Shown: positions 1 through 6,076 of the stretch, in pieces | Numbering within the stretch: position 1 is the stretch's first letter | Layout of the letters: every line of letters begins with the position of its first letter | Assembly: GCA_017745015.1 (NCBI GenBank) | Contig: JAGIAF010000173.1 | Coordinates: forward strand, 289-7,394 | Direction of reading: 5' to 3' | DNA length: 7,106 nt | Source: Bdellovibrio sp. | Lineage (GTDB): Bacteria > Bdellovibrionota > Bdellovibrionia > Bdellovibrionales > Bdellovibrionaceae | Position numbers and translations under genes: made by a program | Notes under the pieces: generated by a model | The model's database searches: none | Seen by the model: the letters and a program-made list of their open reading frames with translations, nothing else | Told to the model about the DNA's origin: nothing

Positions 1-110
1 AAATAATTTAAAAGAGAATTAAACCCAACTCCGTTACCTCCATCTCATTCTGAGACAGCAGATTTCCTCGAAGTAAATTTTTATTCATCAAAAGCCGATA
101 AGTACTACAT

Positions 111-3100
111 ATGTACGTCTTCTGGAATCACAGTTCGAAACTATTCGGGCTTCTAATAATAGTGGGATCTCTCACCGGGTGCACTATTGACGTGAACTTT
201 ACGGACCTGTCCAAAGACCTTCCCTCGCTTACAACGTCATTCGATAATAACTCTCATGCATTTCGCTCCCTTTATCCCCGCGATCGTCGAGTCTTCAATA
301 CGGCAACAGTATTAAACAATGGCAAGATTCTCGTCGTCGGTGGTATGTCGCTCAACTCGAACCTTGCGACTTTGACCAGCGCTGAGATTTTCGATCCTGT
401 GACCTCGAAGTGGTCGGATGCCGCTCCCATGACCAATCGACGTGGAAGACATACGGCGACGCTTCTTCCTAGCGGGAAAGTTTTAATTGTTGGTGGCTCC
501 TCACTAAATACCTACGTGGGCGACGCGGTATTATATGATCCAGATGACAATACTTGGAGTTCCGCGGGGTCCTTGGCAATAGCTCGCGACAGTCATTCCG
601 CGACCCTTTTAAATGACGGTCGCGTTTTGATTGCAGGTGGAAGCACCGCTGCCGGTTATACAAATTCTATGGAGGTCTATGATCCCTCCAATAATACCTG
701 GGCAACTCTTAGTACGACACTTCCCCAAACACGAAGTGGCCATGCCGCCGTAAAACTACAAAATGGAAAAATATTTTTTGTCGGTGGCGGCAATACAAGC
801 TTACATACCGCCACTGCGATCTTCGATCCGACCACAGAAACTTGGGCGGGCGTCACACCATCTTTAGCTTCAGGTCGCAGCAACTTGACTGCGACCCTTC
901 TGGCAGACGGCAAAGTTGCAGTACTGGGTGGCGCCAGCTTCACTGGCACACCCTACCCTGAACTCTATCTTTTCAACCCTGACTCACCAGCGGCATTTGC
1001 AAGCGGAGCGCCTCTTTCTGCGGGTCGTTACAACCACACGGCAACTCTCGCGAATGGTGTTCTGATAGTAACAGGCGGGCAAAACAGCTATTCAACATTC
1101 TATCAGGACACACTGATTTATATTCCACACGCCGATGCCTGGAAAACGATTGCCACTCTCAAGAATGGCAATCGCGCGATGCATACAGCAAGTATCTCTG
1201 GGGACTATCTCTTTTTATTAAACGGCGTCACCGAGACAAGTTCACCTGTGAACATGGCCGAGAAGCTAGATCTCAGCAAAATGCTATGGAACCGCGCTGC
1301 CAATATGTCTATTGATCGTGCGGTTCACACTACAACGGTTCTTCAAAATGGAAAGATTCTTGCGGCCGGAGGAGTATCTAATCCTTCTGCATCAGGATCG
1401 ATTCAATTCTTATCATCTACAGAAATTTTTGATGCCTCCACCGGCCAATGGTCAGCGGGCCCGGCACTGCCGTTTAAGCGCTGGAGAGCCACTGCCACAC
1501 GCCTCGCCGATGGAAAAGTCTTAGTTGCTGGTGGCTTGGATGAAAACCAAGCTCTTATGTCGAGCACAGCCATTTACAATCCCACTACAAATTTGTGGAG
1601 CATTGGGCCTTCCATCAATTTCCCGCGTGCGCTGCACTCTATGGTTTTACTTCCTGATGGAAAAGTTATGTTGTTTGGTGGAACCACAAATCCGGGAGTA
1701 ACGACCCCCACCGCGAAAACTGAAATTTATGATCCGGCTACCAACCAATGGACCCTAGGTCCTGACATGTCCACTGCGGTGGCCGAGCAAACTGCAACAG
1801 TTCTAGCAGACAATCGAATATTAGTAGTGGGAGGTTTGACCGCAGGAGGCACGTACTCCTCAACTGTTCAGATTTATGACCACTCGACTGCCACATGGAC
1901 AGCGAAGACCTCTCTAACAACTGCTCGCTATCAACATTCTGCGACACTACTACCCTCAGGAAAAGTATTAGTCGCCGGTGGTATCACCACCGGTTTTACC
2001 ATCCTGTCGAGCACCGAAATTTATGATGTGACTGCAAACACTTGGACCGCAGGTCCCACCTTAGCCGTCGCTCGTCGTGCGCATCTCTCTGTGACTCTGC
2101 CAAGTGGTAAAGTCCTCCTCACCGGTGGATCCCTCGATACCACAACCGGTATTGCTGGTGATATGTCACAAATATACGATCCGAACACCAACACTTGGTC
2201 CATGGATTCCGTTTTTATGGCGACCTCTCATGCTCTCAGCTCGCTAATAAAATTGAGTGACGGAAAAATTGTTGCTATCGGTGGTACTGATCCAAATTAT
2301 CACACCGCTATCACCGAAACTTACAGAGAATCTGCACCGACAGAAATTGTTTGGACAAGCAACAATGCTCTGCTGGGGGGACGGGCCGCACATACCGCGA
2401 CACTGATGGATAACGGAAAAATTATTTATGCTGGGGGGCAGCTCTTAGCAGAGGCTGCCGCGCAAACAAATACGACTTCCATCTACGACACAACTACCAA
2501 CACCTGGATTGCTGGGCCCAACATGTCTGAGGCCCGCATTTACCACACGTCCACTTTATTGCCCTCAGGGAAAGTCTTCATCGCCGGTGGATTCACAGCA
2601 ACAGGTTATTCAGCAACTGCAGATATATATAATCCTATTACAAATACCTTCTCTACCATTGCCTTGCCTCACAGCCGCATATACCACTCTGCGGTGATGT
2701 TACCTGATGGACGCCTTCTTCTGACTGGAGGCTTGAATGACTTAGGAGCCGTCGTAGCTAATGATGTTTACGATCCAACAGACGGCACATGGAGCACTCT
2801 CGCAGATCGCCCGATGGGAGCCCTCGAGATGGCATTCCCATTTGGGACAGACAAATTTGTTTTCTTGGGAGCCTTCGGAAATTATATCTACGATACAGTC
2901 ACTGACACTTGGACCGCGGCAAGTCCTTCCACGGCGCGGATGTATGGAGTGGGCATTGCACTTGCCTCCGGAAAAATTCTAGTTGCTGGAGGCCAGGATA
3001 TAAACACTGGAACTTTTCTTGCGACCGCGGGTCTCTACGATCCTCAAACTGATAGTTGGACTCCAGTTCCAGATCTGGATACACCTTTAGCTGGAATTAC

Positions 3101-3347
3101 CGCCTCCCTGTTGCCAAGTGGTAAAGTGGCGCTGATTGGAGGATCGCAAGATTTTGCTTCCGGTATCGCCGAGGCGAAAGTTCGCATTTACGATCCAGCT
3201 ACAAATCAATGGAGCTTAAGCACTCCGATCACGGAATCGCATTTCCTTCACACAGCAACGACCCTTCCCAATGGCAAAATTTTTATCTATGGCGGTTCAA
3301 ATCTCAACTTCGGCATGCTGCCCTTCTGGGAGACAATCGAAGAATAA
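111..3347 (+). CDS. Giant kelch-repeat (beta-propeller) lipoprotein, 1078 aa
   Basis: Predicted envelope lipoprotein of unknown ligand. The N-terminus is a type II signal peptide: a short n-region with K10, a hydrophobic core at residues 11-21 (LFGLLIIVGSL) and the lipobox LTGC, giving lipidated Cys24. Thr at +2 would favour outer-membrane sorting under the E. coli rule. After a linker (about 25-60), nearly the whole chain is kelch-type repeats of about 49 residues. The unit reads TATLLxxGKVLxxGG, then (E/x)IYDPxTNxW, then an L...R..H strand. I count 21 GG-strand positions, from 71-78 (GKILVVGG) to 1055-1062 (GKIFIYGG). Blade 7 (LFLLNG, 367-372) and blade 18 (KFVFLGA, 915-921) are degenerate. 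Kelch propellers bind proteins or glycans, or form galactose-oxidase-like folds; I see no catalytic domain here. The ATG is the first start after an in-frame TAA at 99-101, and its ribosome binding site is poor. Fold confidence is high; function is unknown. Confidence 0.93.
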   Translation: MYVFWNHSSKLFGLLIIVGSLTGCTIDVNFTDLSKDLPSLTTSFDNNSHAFRSLYPRDRRVFNTATVLNNGKILVVGGMSLNSNLATLTSAEIFDPVTSKWSDAAPMTNRRGRHTATLLPSGKVLIVGGSSLNTYVGDAVLYDPDDNTWSSAGSLAIARDSHSATLLNDGRVLIAGGSTAAGYTNSMEVYDPSNNTWATLSTTLPQTRSGHAAVKLQNGKIFFVGGGNTSLHTATAIFDPTTETWAGVTPSLASGRSNLTATLLADGKVAVLGGASFTGTPYPELYLFNPDSPAAFASGAPLSAGRYNHTATLANGVLIVTGGQNSYSTFYQDTLIYIPHADAWKTIATLKNGNRAMHTASISGDYLFLLNGVTETSSPVNMAEKLDLSKMLWNRAANMSIDRAVHTTTVLQNGKILAAGGVSNPSASGSIQFLSSTEIFDASTGQWSAGPALPFKRWRATATRLADGKVLVAGGLDENQALMSSTAIYNPTTNLWSIGPSINFPRALHSMVLLPDGKVMLFGGTTNPGVTTPTAKTEIYDPATNQWTLGPDMSTAVAEQTATVLADNRILVVGGLTAGGTYSSTVQIYDHSTATWTAKTSLTTARYQHSATLLPSGKVLVAGGITTGFTILSSTEIYDVTANTWTAGPTLAVARRAHLSVTLPSGKVLLTGGSLDTTTGIAGDMSQIYDPNTNTWSMDSVFMATSHALSSLIKLSDGKIVAIGGTDPNYHTAITETYRESAPTEIVWTSNNALLGGRAAHTATLMDNGKIIYAGGQLLAEAAAQTNTTSIYDTTTNTWIAGPNMSEARIYHTSTLLPSGKVFIAGGFTATGYSATADIYNPITNTFSTIALPHSRIYHSAVMLPDGRLLLTGGLNDLGAVVANDVYDPTDGTWSTLADRPMGALEMAFPFGTDKFVFLGAFGNYIYDTVTDTWTAASPSTARMYGVGIALASGKILVAGGQDINTGTFLATAGLYDPQTDSWTPVPDLDTPLAGITASLLPSGKVALIGGSQDFASGIAEAKVRIYDPATNQWSLSTPITESHFLHTATTLPNGKIFIYGGSNLNFGMLPFWETIEE
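297..3344 (+). repeat. 21 tandem kelch-type coding repeats (~147 bp unit)
   Basis: The protein-level repeat has a period of about 49 residues (about 147 bp). GG-strand starts seen at residues 71, 414 (blade 8), 718 (blade 14), 769 (blade 15) and 1055 (blade 21) fit three groups of seven. The first group spans exactly 343 residues, or 7 x 49. At the DNA level the copies are well diverged. The identical peptide IYDPATNQW in blade 10 (1725-1751) and blade 20 (3186-3212) differs at four third-codon positions, so the array is old and under protein-level selection. The last repeat stops after its GG strand, while residues just before blade 1 (RRVFNTATVL) match the end and start of a repeat, which suggests ring closure between the two termini. 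Confidence 0.85.
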
Positions 3348-3360
3348 AAGACAAAATTCA

Positions 3361-3440
3361 ATGGATGGCGCGCATCCCTGCGAAGCAGTGACAACGATCG
3401 AGCTGGATGCGGGCCACCTGAAGCGCCGGCGCAGTTTCTG
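3361..3440. other. GC-rich structured intergenic spacer
   Basis: This stretch lies between the kelch gene and the DUF883 gene, is GC-richer than its surroundings and has no convincing reading frame. CGCATCC (3371-3377) is complementary to GGATGCG (3405-3411), and the interval contains the small hairpin CTGC-GAA-GCAG (3378-3388). GGATG at 3363-3367 can instead pair with CATCC at 3373-3377. GCGCCGGCGC (3423-3432) is a perfect 10-base palindrome. No U-run follows any of these, so it does not look like an intrinsic terminator for the kelch gene. It could be a 5' leader of the downstream operon, a small RNA or a REP-like intergenic repeat; the sequence alone does not decide. Confidence 0.4.
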
Positions 3441-3450
3441 ATCCATGGTC

Positions 3451-3458
3451 TAGGAGGT
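3451..3458 (+). promoter_or_regulatory. Strong Shine-Dalgarno supporting a TTG start at 3465
   Basis: TAGGAGGT is a near-perfect anti-16S match, 6 bases before TTG at 3465. This is the main argument for starting the DUF883 gene at TTG. A second, weaker site (GGAG at 3494-3497) lies 9 bases before the in-frame ATG at 3507, so two initiation sites are possible. Confidence 0.6.
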
Positions 3459-3464
3459 TAAACT

Positions 3465-3737
3465 TTGTCTCGGATTGTGCCGATGGTCTCATTGGAGAAA
3501 ACCATCATGGATCGTGATCAGCTTATTGAAGAAATTAAAAAGCAGATTCTTGAAGAACTGCGTGGAGCGACGGCTCCCCTGACGGATAAAATTTCTGACG
3601 AACAAAAAGAACAAATGAAAGAGTTAAAGAACTCTTTGGAAACTTCTGTGAAGGAGAATCCTTGGATGGCCGTGGGCGTGGCCACTTTCGTTGGCTTCAT
3701 GATTGGCCGCCTTCTTTATCGCAGAAGGGATGACTAA
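3465..3737 (+). CDS. DUF883/YqjD-like small tail-anchored membrane protein
   Basis: Small inner-membrane protein of the DUF883 (YqjD/ElaB/YgaM) type. In E. coli these proteins are stationary-phase, membrane-anchored and ribosome-associated. Residues 16-64 are highly charged and helical (DQLIEEIKKQILEEL, then an E/K-rich stretch), probably a cytosolic amphipathic or coiled-coil helix. A family-typical C-terminus follows: KENPW at 63-67, then one membrane helix (about 68-85) with glycines at 71, 77 and 81, and a basic tail YRRRDD. As listed, the protein starts at TTG 3465 behind a very strong TAGGAGGT (90 aa). The ATG at 3507 (residue 15, MDRDQLIEE) also has GGAG at 9 bases and would give a 76-aa protein that looks more like the usual family N-terminus. 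Its stop codon overlaps the next gene's ATG, indicating translational coupling. Family is fairly sure; start and role are less so. Confidence 0.8.
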   Translation: MSRIVPMVSLEKTIMDRDQLIEEIKKQILEELRGATAPLTDKISDEQKEQMKELKNSLETSVKENPWMAVGVATFVGFMIGRLLYRRRDD

Positions 3738-4189
3738 TGATGAAATTCCTTTTGCCACTGCTTTCGTTCCTCTTGGGAAACGCCAAAAGTTTCATCAAGG
3801 AGCCGACTGAAGCCATCACCCAACAAGTGGTGATGCACGTTCGCGCTATTACATCGATATTGGTTTCCACTATTGGTTCTTTGGCGCTCGGATGCGTGGG
3901 ATTGTCTTTGTTCATCGCTTCGATTGCGGGGCAACTTGATAAAAACGAAGAGTTTCATATCACAGGTGGCATGGTGGTTTACCTAGGGCTAACTGTGATT
4001 TCTGCAGGGGTTCTAGCCTACTCGCTTCGCCGCCAAACGTGGTTAAAGGCAATGGGCTTTGAAGAAAAACCACAACAAGCAAAACAACGCCAAAGTGGCG
4101 CTCTTGAAAATGCCGTGGCCTTGTTAGTGATGGACTTTGTTGAGGAACGTCAGCAACGTCGTAAAGAAAAAGAACACGAAGCTTCTTAG
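3737..4189 (+). CDS. YqjE/phage-holin-like two-helix membrane protein
   Basis: A 150-aa integral membrane protein, probably of the putative holin superfamily that includes E. coli YqjE. The name reflects topology similarity and does not imply lysis activity. The N-terminus is hydrophobic (MMKFLLPLLSFLLG) and may lie along the membrane. Two clear membrane helices follow at about 38-64 and 75-97, joined by a short polar loop (QLDKNEEFH). A cytosolic tail starts with RRQTWLKAMGFEE and ends very charged (EERQQRRKEKEHEAS). The start ATG at 3737 uses the last A of the upstream TAA; AGAAGG at 3723-3728 is its ribosome binding site, and a second ATG follows directly at 3740. Pairing with a DUF883 gene mirrors yqjD-yqjE, but no yqjK-like third gene follows because the convergent TetR gene begins 15 bases later. 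The stop codon lies at the apex of a hairpin. Confidence 0.78.
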   Translation: MMKFLLPLLSFLLGNAKSFIKEPTEAITQQVVMHVRAITSILVSTIGSLALGCVGLSLFIASIAGQLDKNEEFHITGGMVVYLGLTVISAGVLAYSLRRQTWLKAMGFEEKPQQAKQRQSGALENAVALLVMDFVEERQQRRKEKEHEAS

Positions 4190-4202
4190 TTTAAGAAGCT
4201 TC
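4178..4202 (-). terminator. Hairpin at the convergent junction (terminator for the TetR gene, possibly bidirectional)
   Basis: This is a perfect 11-bp inverted repeat, GAAGCTTCTTA (4178-4188) and TAAGAAGCTTC (4192-4202), with a 3-base loop. Read on the - strand it starts 2 bases after the TetR stop and is followed by GTGTTCTTTTTCTTT, a usable U-rich tract. On the + strand what follows (AACTATTGTC) is not U-rich. The left arm encodes the last residues (EAS) of the holin-like protein, and that gene's TAG stop covers the stem top and loop. Confidence 0.65.
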
Positions 4203-4204
4203 AA

Positions 4205-4768
4205 CTATTGTCTCCAGCCTTCCTTTAATAATGCAAAAAGAATCTTTAAAGCGGACTTTGGGTTCGCTTCACCCATAGCTCTGTAATAAGAATCCAAAAC
4301 AAAGCGTGCGACGGACTCTGCTTCTAGCGCACTCACCTTTTTCTTAGCTTCCTTCTGAATAACCTTGGACAGTGACTTTTCATGGCGCATCCACATTTGC
4401 TTAGAATAAAGACTGAGTTCCGGAGTGCTTTCCACCAAATTCATAAAAACTGCGTACTGTTTTTTATGCTCTTTGCTAATGAGGTCTATGTTCTCTAAAC
4501 CCAAATCTAAAAGTGCATCCAGGATGCTTTGCCCTTTTTTTCGATTTAATACGGCATTTACGAGGTTCTGCTCCATCTCGCTGTCTTCATCGAAGACCAG
4601 TGACTCTTTGGTGGGGAAATAGTTGAACAAGGTAGGAACGGAAACCTGAGCACGCTCCGCGATTTCTGCTGTTGTGACGTTATGGTAACCGCGCTCAATA
4701 AAGAGTAAGGTGGCCATATCGGAAATCGCTTTACGGGTTTGCTTTTTCTTTTGCTCTCGTAGTCCCAT
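4205..4768 (-). CDS. TetR/AcrR-family transcriptional regulator
   Basis: A 187-aa one-component repressor of typical family length. The N-terminal TetR DNA-binding domain is clear: basic RKAISDMATLLFIERGYHNVT (12-32), then the helix-turn-helix TTAEIAERAQVSVPTLFNYF (about 32-51) and the family's FPTKESL (51-57). The C-terminal half (about 65-187) is the helical ligand-binding and dimerization region; its sequence is not specific enough to name a ligand. The ATG at 4768 is preceded by GGGAG (complement of 4778-4782) at 9 bases. It is divergent from the FAD monooxygenase with 130 bases between, the standard layout for a TetR protein that represses its neighbour and itself until a small molecule binds. 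Family call is firm; the target is inferred from position. Confidence 0.93.
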   Translation of the reverse strand: MGLREQKKKQTRKAISDMATLLFIERGYHNVTTAEIAERAQVSVPTLFNYFPTKESLVFDEDSEMEQNLVNAVLNRKKGQSILDALLDLGLENIDLISKEHKKQYAVFMNLVESTPELSLYSKQMWMRHEKSLSKVIQKEAKKKVSALEAESVARFVLDSYYRAMGEANPKSALKILFALLKEGWRQ

Positions 4769-4817
4769 ATTTACACGCTCCCAAGGCCTCAGCTCGAAAT
4801 AAAGGCTCTCCCGTATT

Positions 4818-4853
4818 ATTTTAGTCCATAAAATATTTAAGTCACTATAAAAT
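4818..4853. promoter_or_regulatory. Candidate TetR operator and overlapping divergent promoters
   Basis: An AT-rich imperfect dyad is centred at about 4834.5. The outer arms TTTTAGT (4819-4825) and ACTATAA (4844-4850) match at 6 of 7 positions, and the centre AAATATTT (4831-4838) is a perfect palindrome; overall 11 of 16 base pairs of the 32-base dyad match. A - strand -10 candidate (TAAAAT, complement of 4818-4823) has a GTGACT -35 at 16 bases. A + strand -10 candidate (TATAAA within TATAAAAT, 4846-4853) lies on the other arm, with no good -35. Repressor bound here could block both directions. Two short direct repeats (T-T/A-AGTC followed by ATAAAAT, from 4821 and 4838) are also present. Pattern-based only. 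Confidence 0.35.
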
Positions 4854-4898
4854 TATCTAAGGCTGGCGTATTCTAGGATCAGACAAAAGGAGCTATCC

Positions 4899-6044
4899 AT
4901 GCCTCAAATAACTCATACTCCCATCGCAATCATTGGTGCCGGCCTCGGTGGGCTGACTCTGGCCCGCGTGCTTCAGGTTCATGGGATTACAGCCACGGTC
5001 TATGAGGCTGAAGCCTCACCGAATGCACGCACGCAAGGGGGCATGCTCGATATACATGATCACAATGGACAGATTGCACTTAAAGAAGCTGGTATCTACG
5101 ACAAATTTCTGAAGCTGATCATGCCGGGAGGTCAATCTACTCGAGTGATCGATAAAAGCGGAAAAGTATTGTTCAATGATCCCGACGATGGCACCGGGGG
5201 CCGTCCTGAAGTAAAGCGCGGCGAGCTTCGCCGTCTTCTTCTTGAATCCCTTCCTGAGGGCACAGTTGTTTGGGGTCACAAAATCTCAACGATCACTCCC
5301 CTTGGTAATGGCAAGCATTCATTGACGTTTGCAAACGGAGTAACGATCACAACCGATCTCCTGGTCGGAGCTGAAGGCGCTTGGTCGAAAGTTCGTCCTC
5401 TGCTTCGTGATGTGAAGCCGACTTATACTGGCACAACCTTCATCGAAACTTATCTTCACAACTCAGATACTCTTCATCCTGCTAGCGCTGAGGCTGTTGG
5501 CTCTGGTTCTCTCTTTGCAATCGCCGAAGGCAAGGGTATTCTTGCCCATCGCGAACCAAACGGAGTCCTACACACCTATGTGGCTCTAAATAAGCCCACT
5601 GATTGGTTTGCGACCATCGATTTTACTGACAAAGCGTCAGCTCTCGCGCGCATTGCTTCAGAATTTGCAGATTGGGCTCCAGAATTAAAAACTTTGATCA
5701 CCGATGGGGAAACAATTCCCGTCGCCCGACCTCTCTACACGCTCCCCGCGAACTACCGATGGGACCGTGTGCCGGGAGTGACCTTGCTAGGCGACGCAGC
5801 TCACTTAATGGTGCCATCCGGTGAAGGGGCCAATCTTGCTATGTTCGATGGAGCAGAGCTTGGAAAAGCCATCGCCGCAAACCTCGGAAGTATTGAGGCT
5901 GCTCTTAGCGCCTACGAAAAAGAACTTTTCCCGCGAAGCAATGCGGAAGCAAAAGAGGCCCTGCGTATTCACGATATTCTTTTCGGGATAAATGCCCCGC
6001 AGAGCTTATTGGACTTCTTTAAAAAACAAAAAGGGCCTGCTTGA
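4899..6044 (+). CDS. TetX-like FAD-dependent monooxygenase (group A flavoprotein hydroxylase)
   Basis: A 381-aa single-component flavoprotein monooxygenase, expected to use FAD, NAD(P)H and O2 to hydroxylate an aromatic or polyketide-like substrate in the cytosol. The Rossmann dinucleotide motif GAGLGG is at 13-18, with E36 at the end of the second strand to bind ribose. The conserved arginine segment EVKRGELRRLLLESLPEGT resembles the NPEINRNDLR region of TetX. The second FAD motif at 153-166 reads DLLVGAEGAWSKVR, with Glu159 where most relatives have Asp. The third motif, GDAAHLMVPSGEGAN (298-312), binds the FAD phosphates and isoalloxazine. Length and the early GGMLDIH segment fit the TetX subfamily (about 388 aa), but this does not establish tetracycline inactivation; most such homologues have unknown substrates. 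The start is well set by AGGAG (4888-4892) 6 bases before the ATG. Probably controlled by the divergent TetR protein. The 3' end lies inside the terminator of the convergent operon. Confidence 0.92.
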   Translation: MPQITHTPIAIIGAGLGGLTLARVLQVHGITATVYEAEASPNARTQGGMLDIHDHNGQIALKEAGIYDKFLKLIMPGGQSTRVIDKSGKVLFNDPDDGTGGRPEVKRGELRRLLLESLPEGTVVWGHKISTITPLGNGKHSLTFANGVTITTDLLVGAEGAWSKVRPLLRDVKPTYTGTTFIETYLHNSDTLHPASAEAVGSGSLFAIAEGKGILAHREPNGVLHTYVALNKPTDWFATIDFTDKASALARIASEFADWAPELKTLITDGETIPVARPLYTLPANYRWDRVPGVTLLGDAAHLMVPSGEGANLAMFDGAELGKAIAANLGSIEAALSAYEKELFPRSNAEAKEALRIHDILFGINAPQSLLDFFKKQKGPA

Positions 6045-6051
6045 GGCCCTT
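6021..6051 (-). terminator. Rho-independent terminator of the glycine-rich/lipoprotein operon
   Basis: On the - strand an 8-bp stem AAGGGCCT/AGGCCCTT (6051-6044 with 6038-6031) with a 5-base loop is followed directly by TTTGTTTTTT (6030-6021), a textbook intrinsic terminator 26 bases after the lipoprotein stop. It lies within the last codons of the monooxygenase gene (KKQKGPA and TGA). In the + direction the downstream sequence is only weakly U-rich (TTCCAATT), so it may end that transcript less efficiently. Confidence 0.85.
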
Positions 6052-6076
6052 CCAATTCAACCCTATTTGTATGGAA

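Noticed and set aside
43..55. TCTCA-TTC-TGAGA inverted repeat upstream of the kelch gene
   Set aside because: The stem is only 5 bp and no U-run or promoter element is linked to it, so it is easily explained by chance.
60..110. Possible promoter (TAAATT at 73-78) before the kelch gene
   Set aside because: The -35 is very poor and alternatives are equally weak, so it is not supportable from the sequence.
677..949. Antisense open frame of 90 codons inside the kelch gene
   Set aside because: It lies opposite a clear coding repeat array, matches no recognisable protein and arises from the biased repeat composition. The other antisense and out-of-frame open stretches in this gene are rejected for the same reason.
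3734..3958. Antisense open frame over the holin-like gene
   Set aside because: The opposite strand encodes a protein with two clear membrane helices, a good ribosome binding site and operon context; the antisense frame has none of these.
3737..4189. Phage-derived holin or prophage remnant
   Set aside because: No other phage genes are nearby, and pairing with a DUF883 gene points to a chromosomal YqjE-like protein.
4899..6044. Calling the monooxygenase a tetracycline-resistance gene
   Set aside because: Only subfamily-level resemblance is visible. Substrate specificity cannot be read from these motifs and no mobile element is present.
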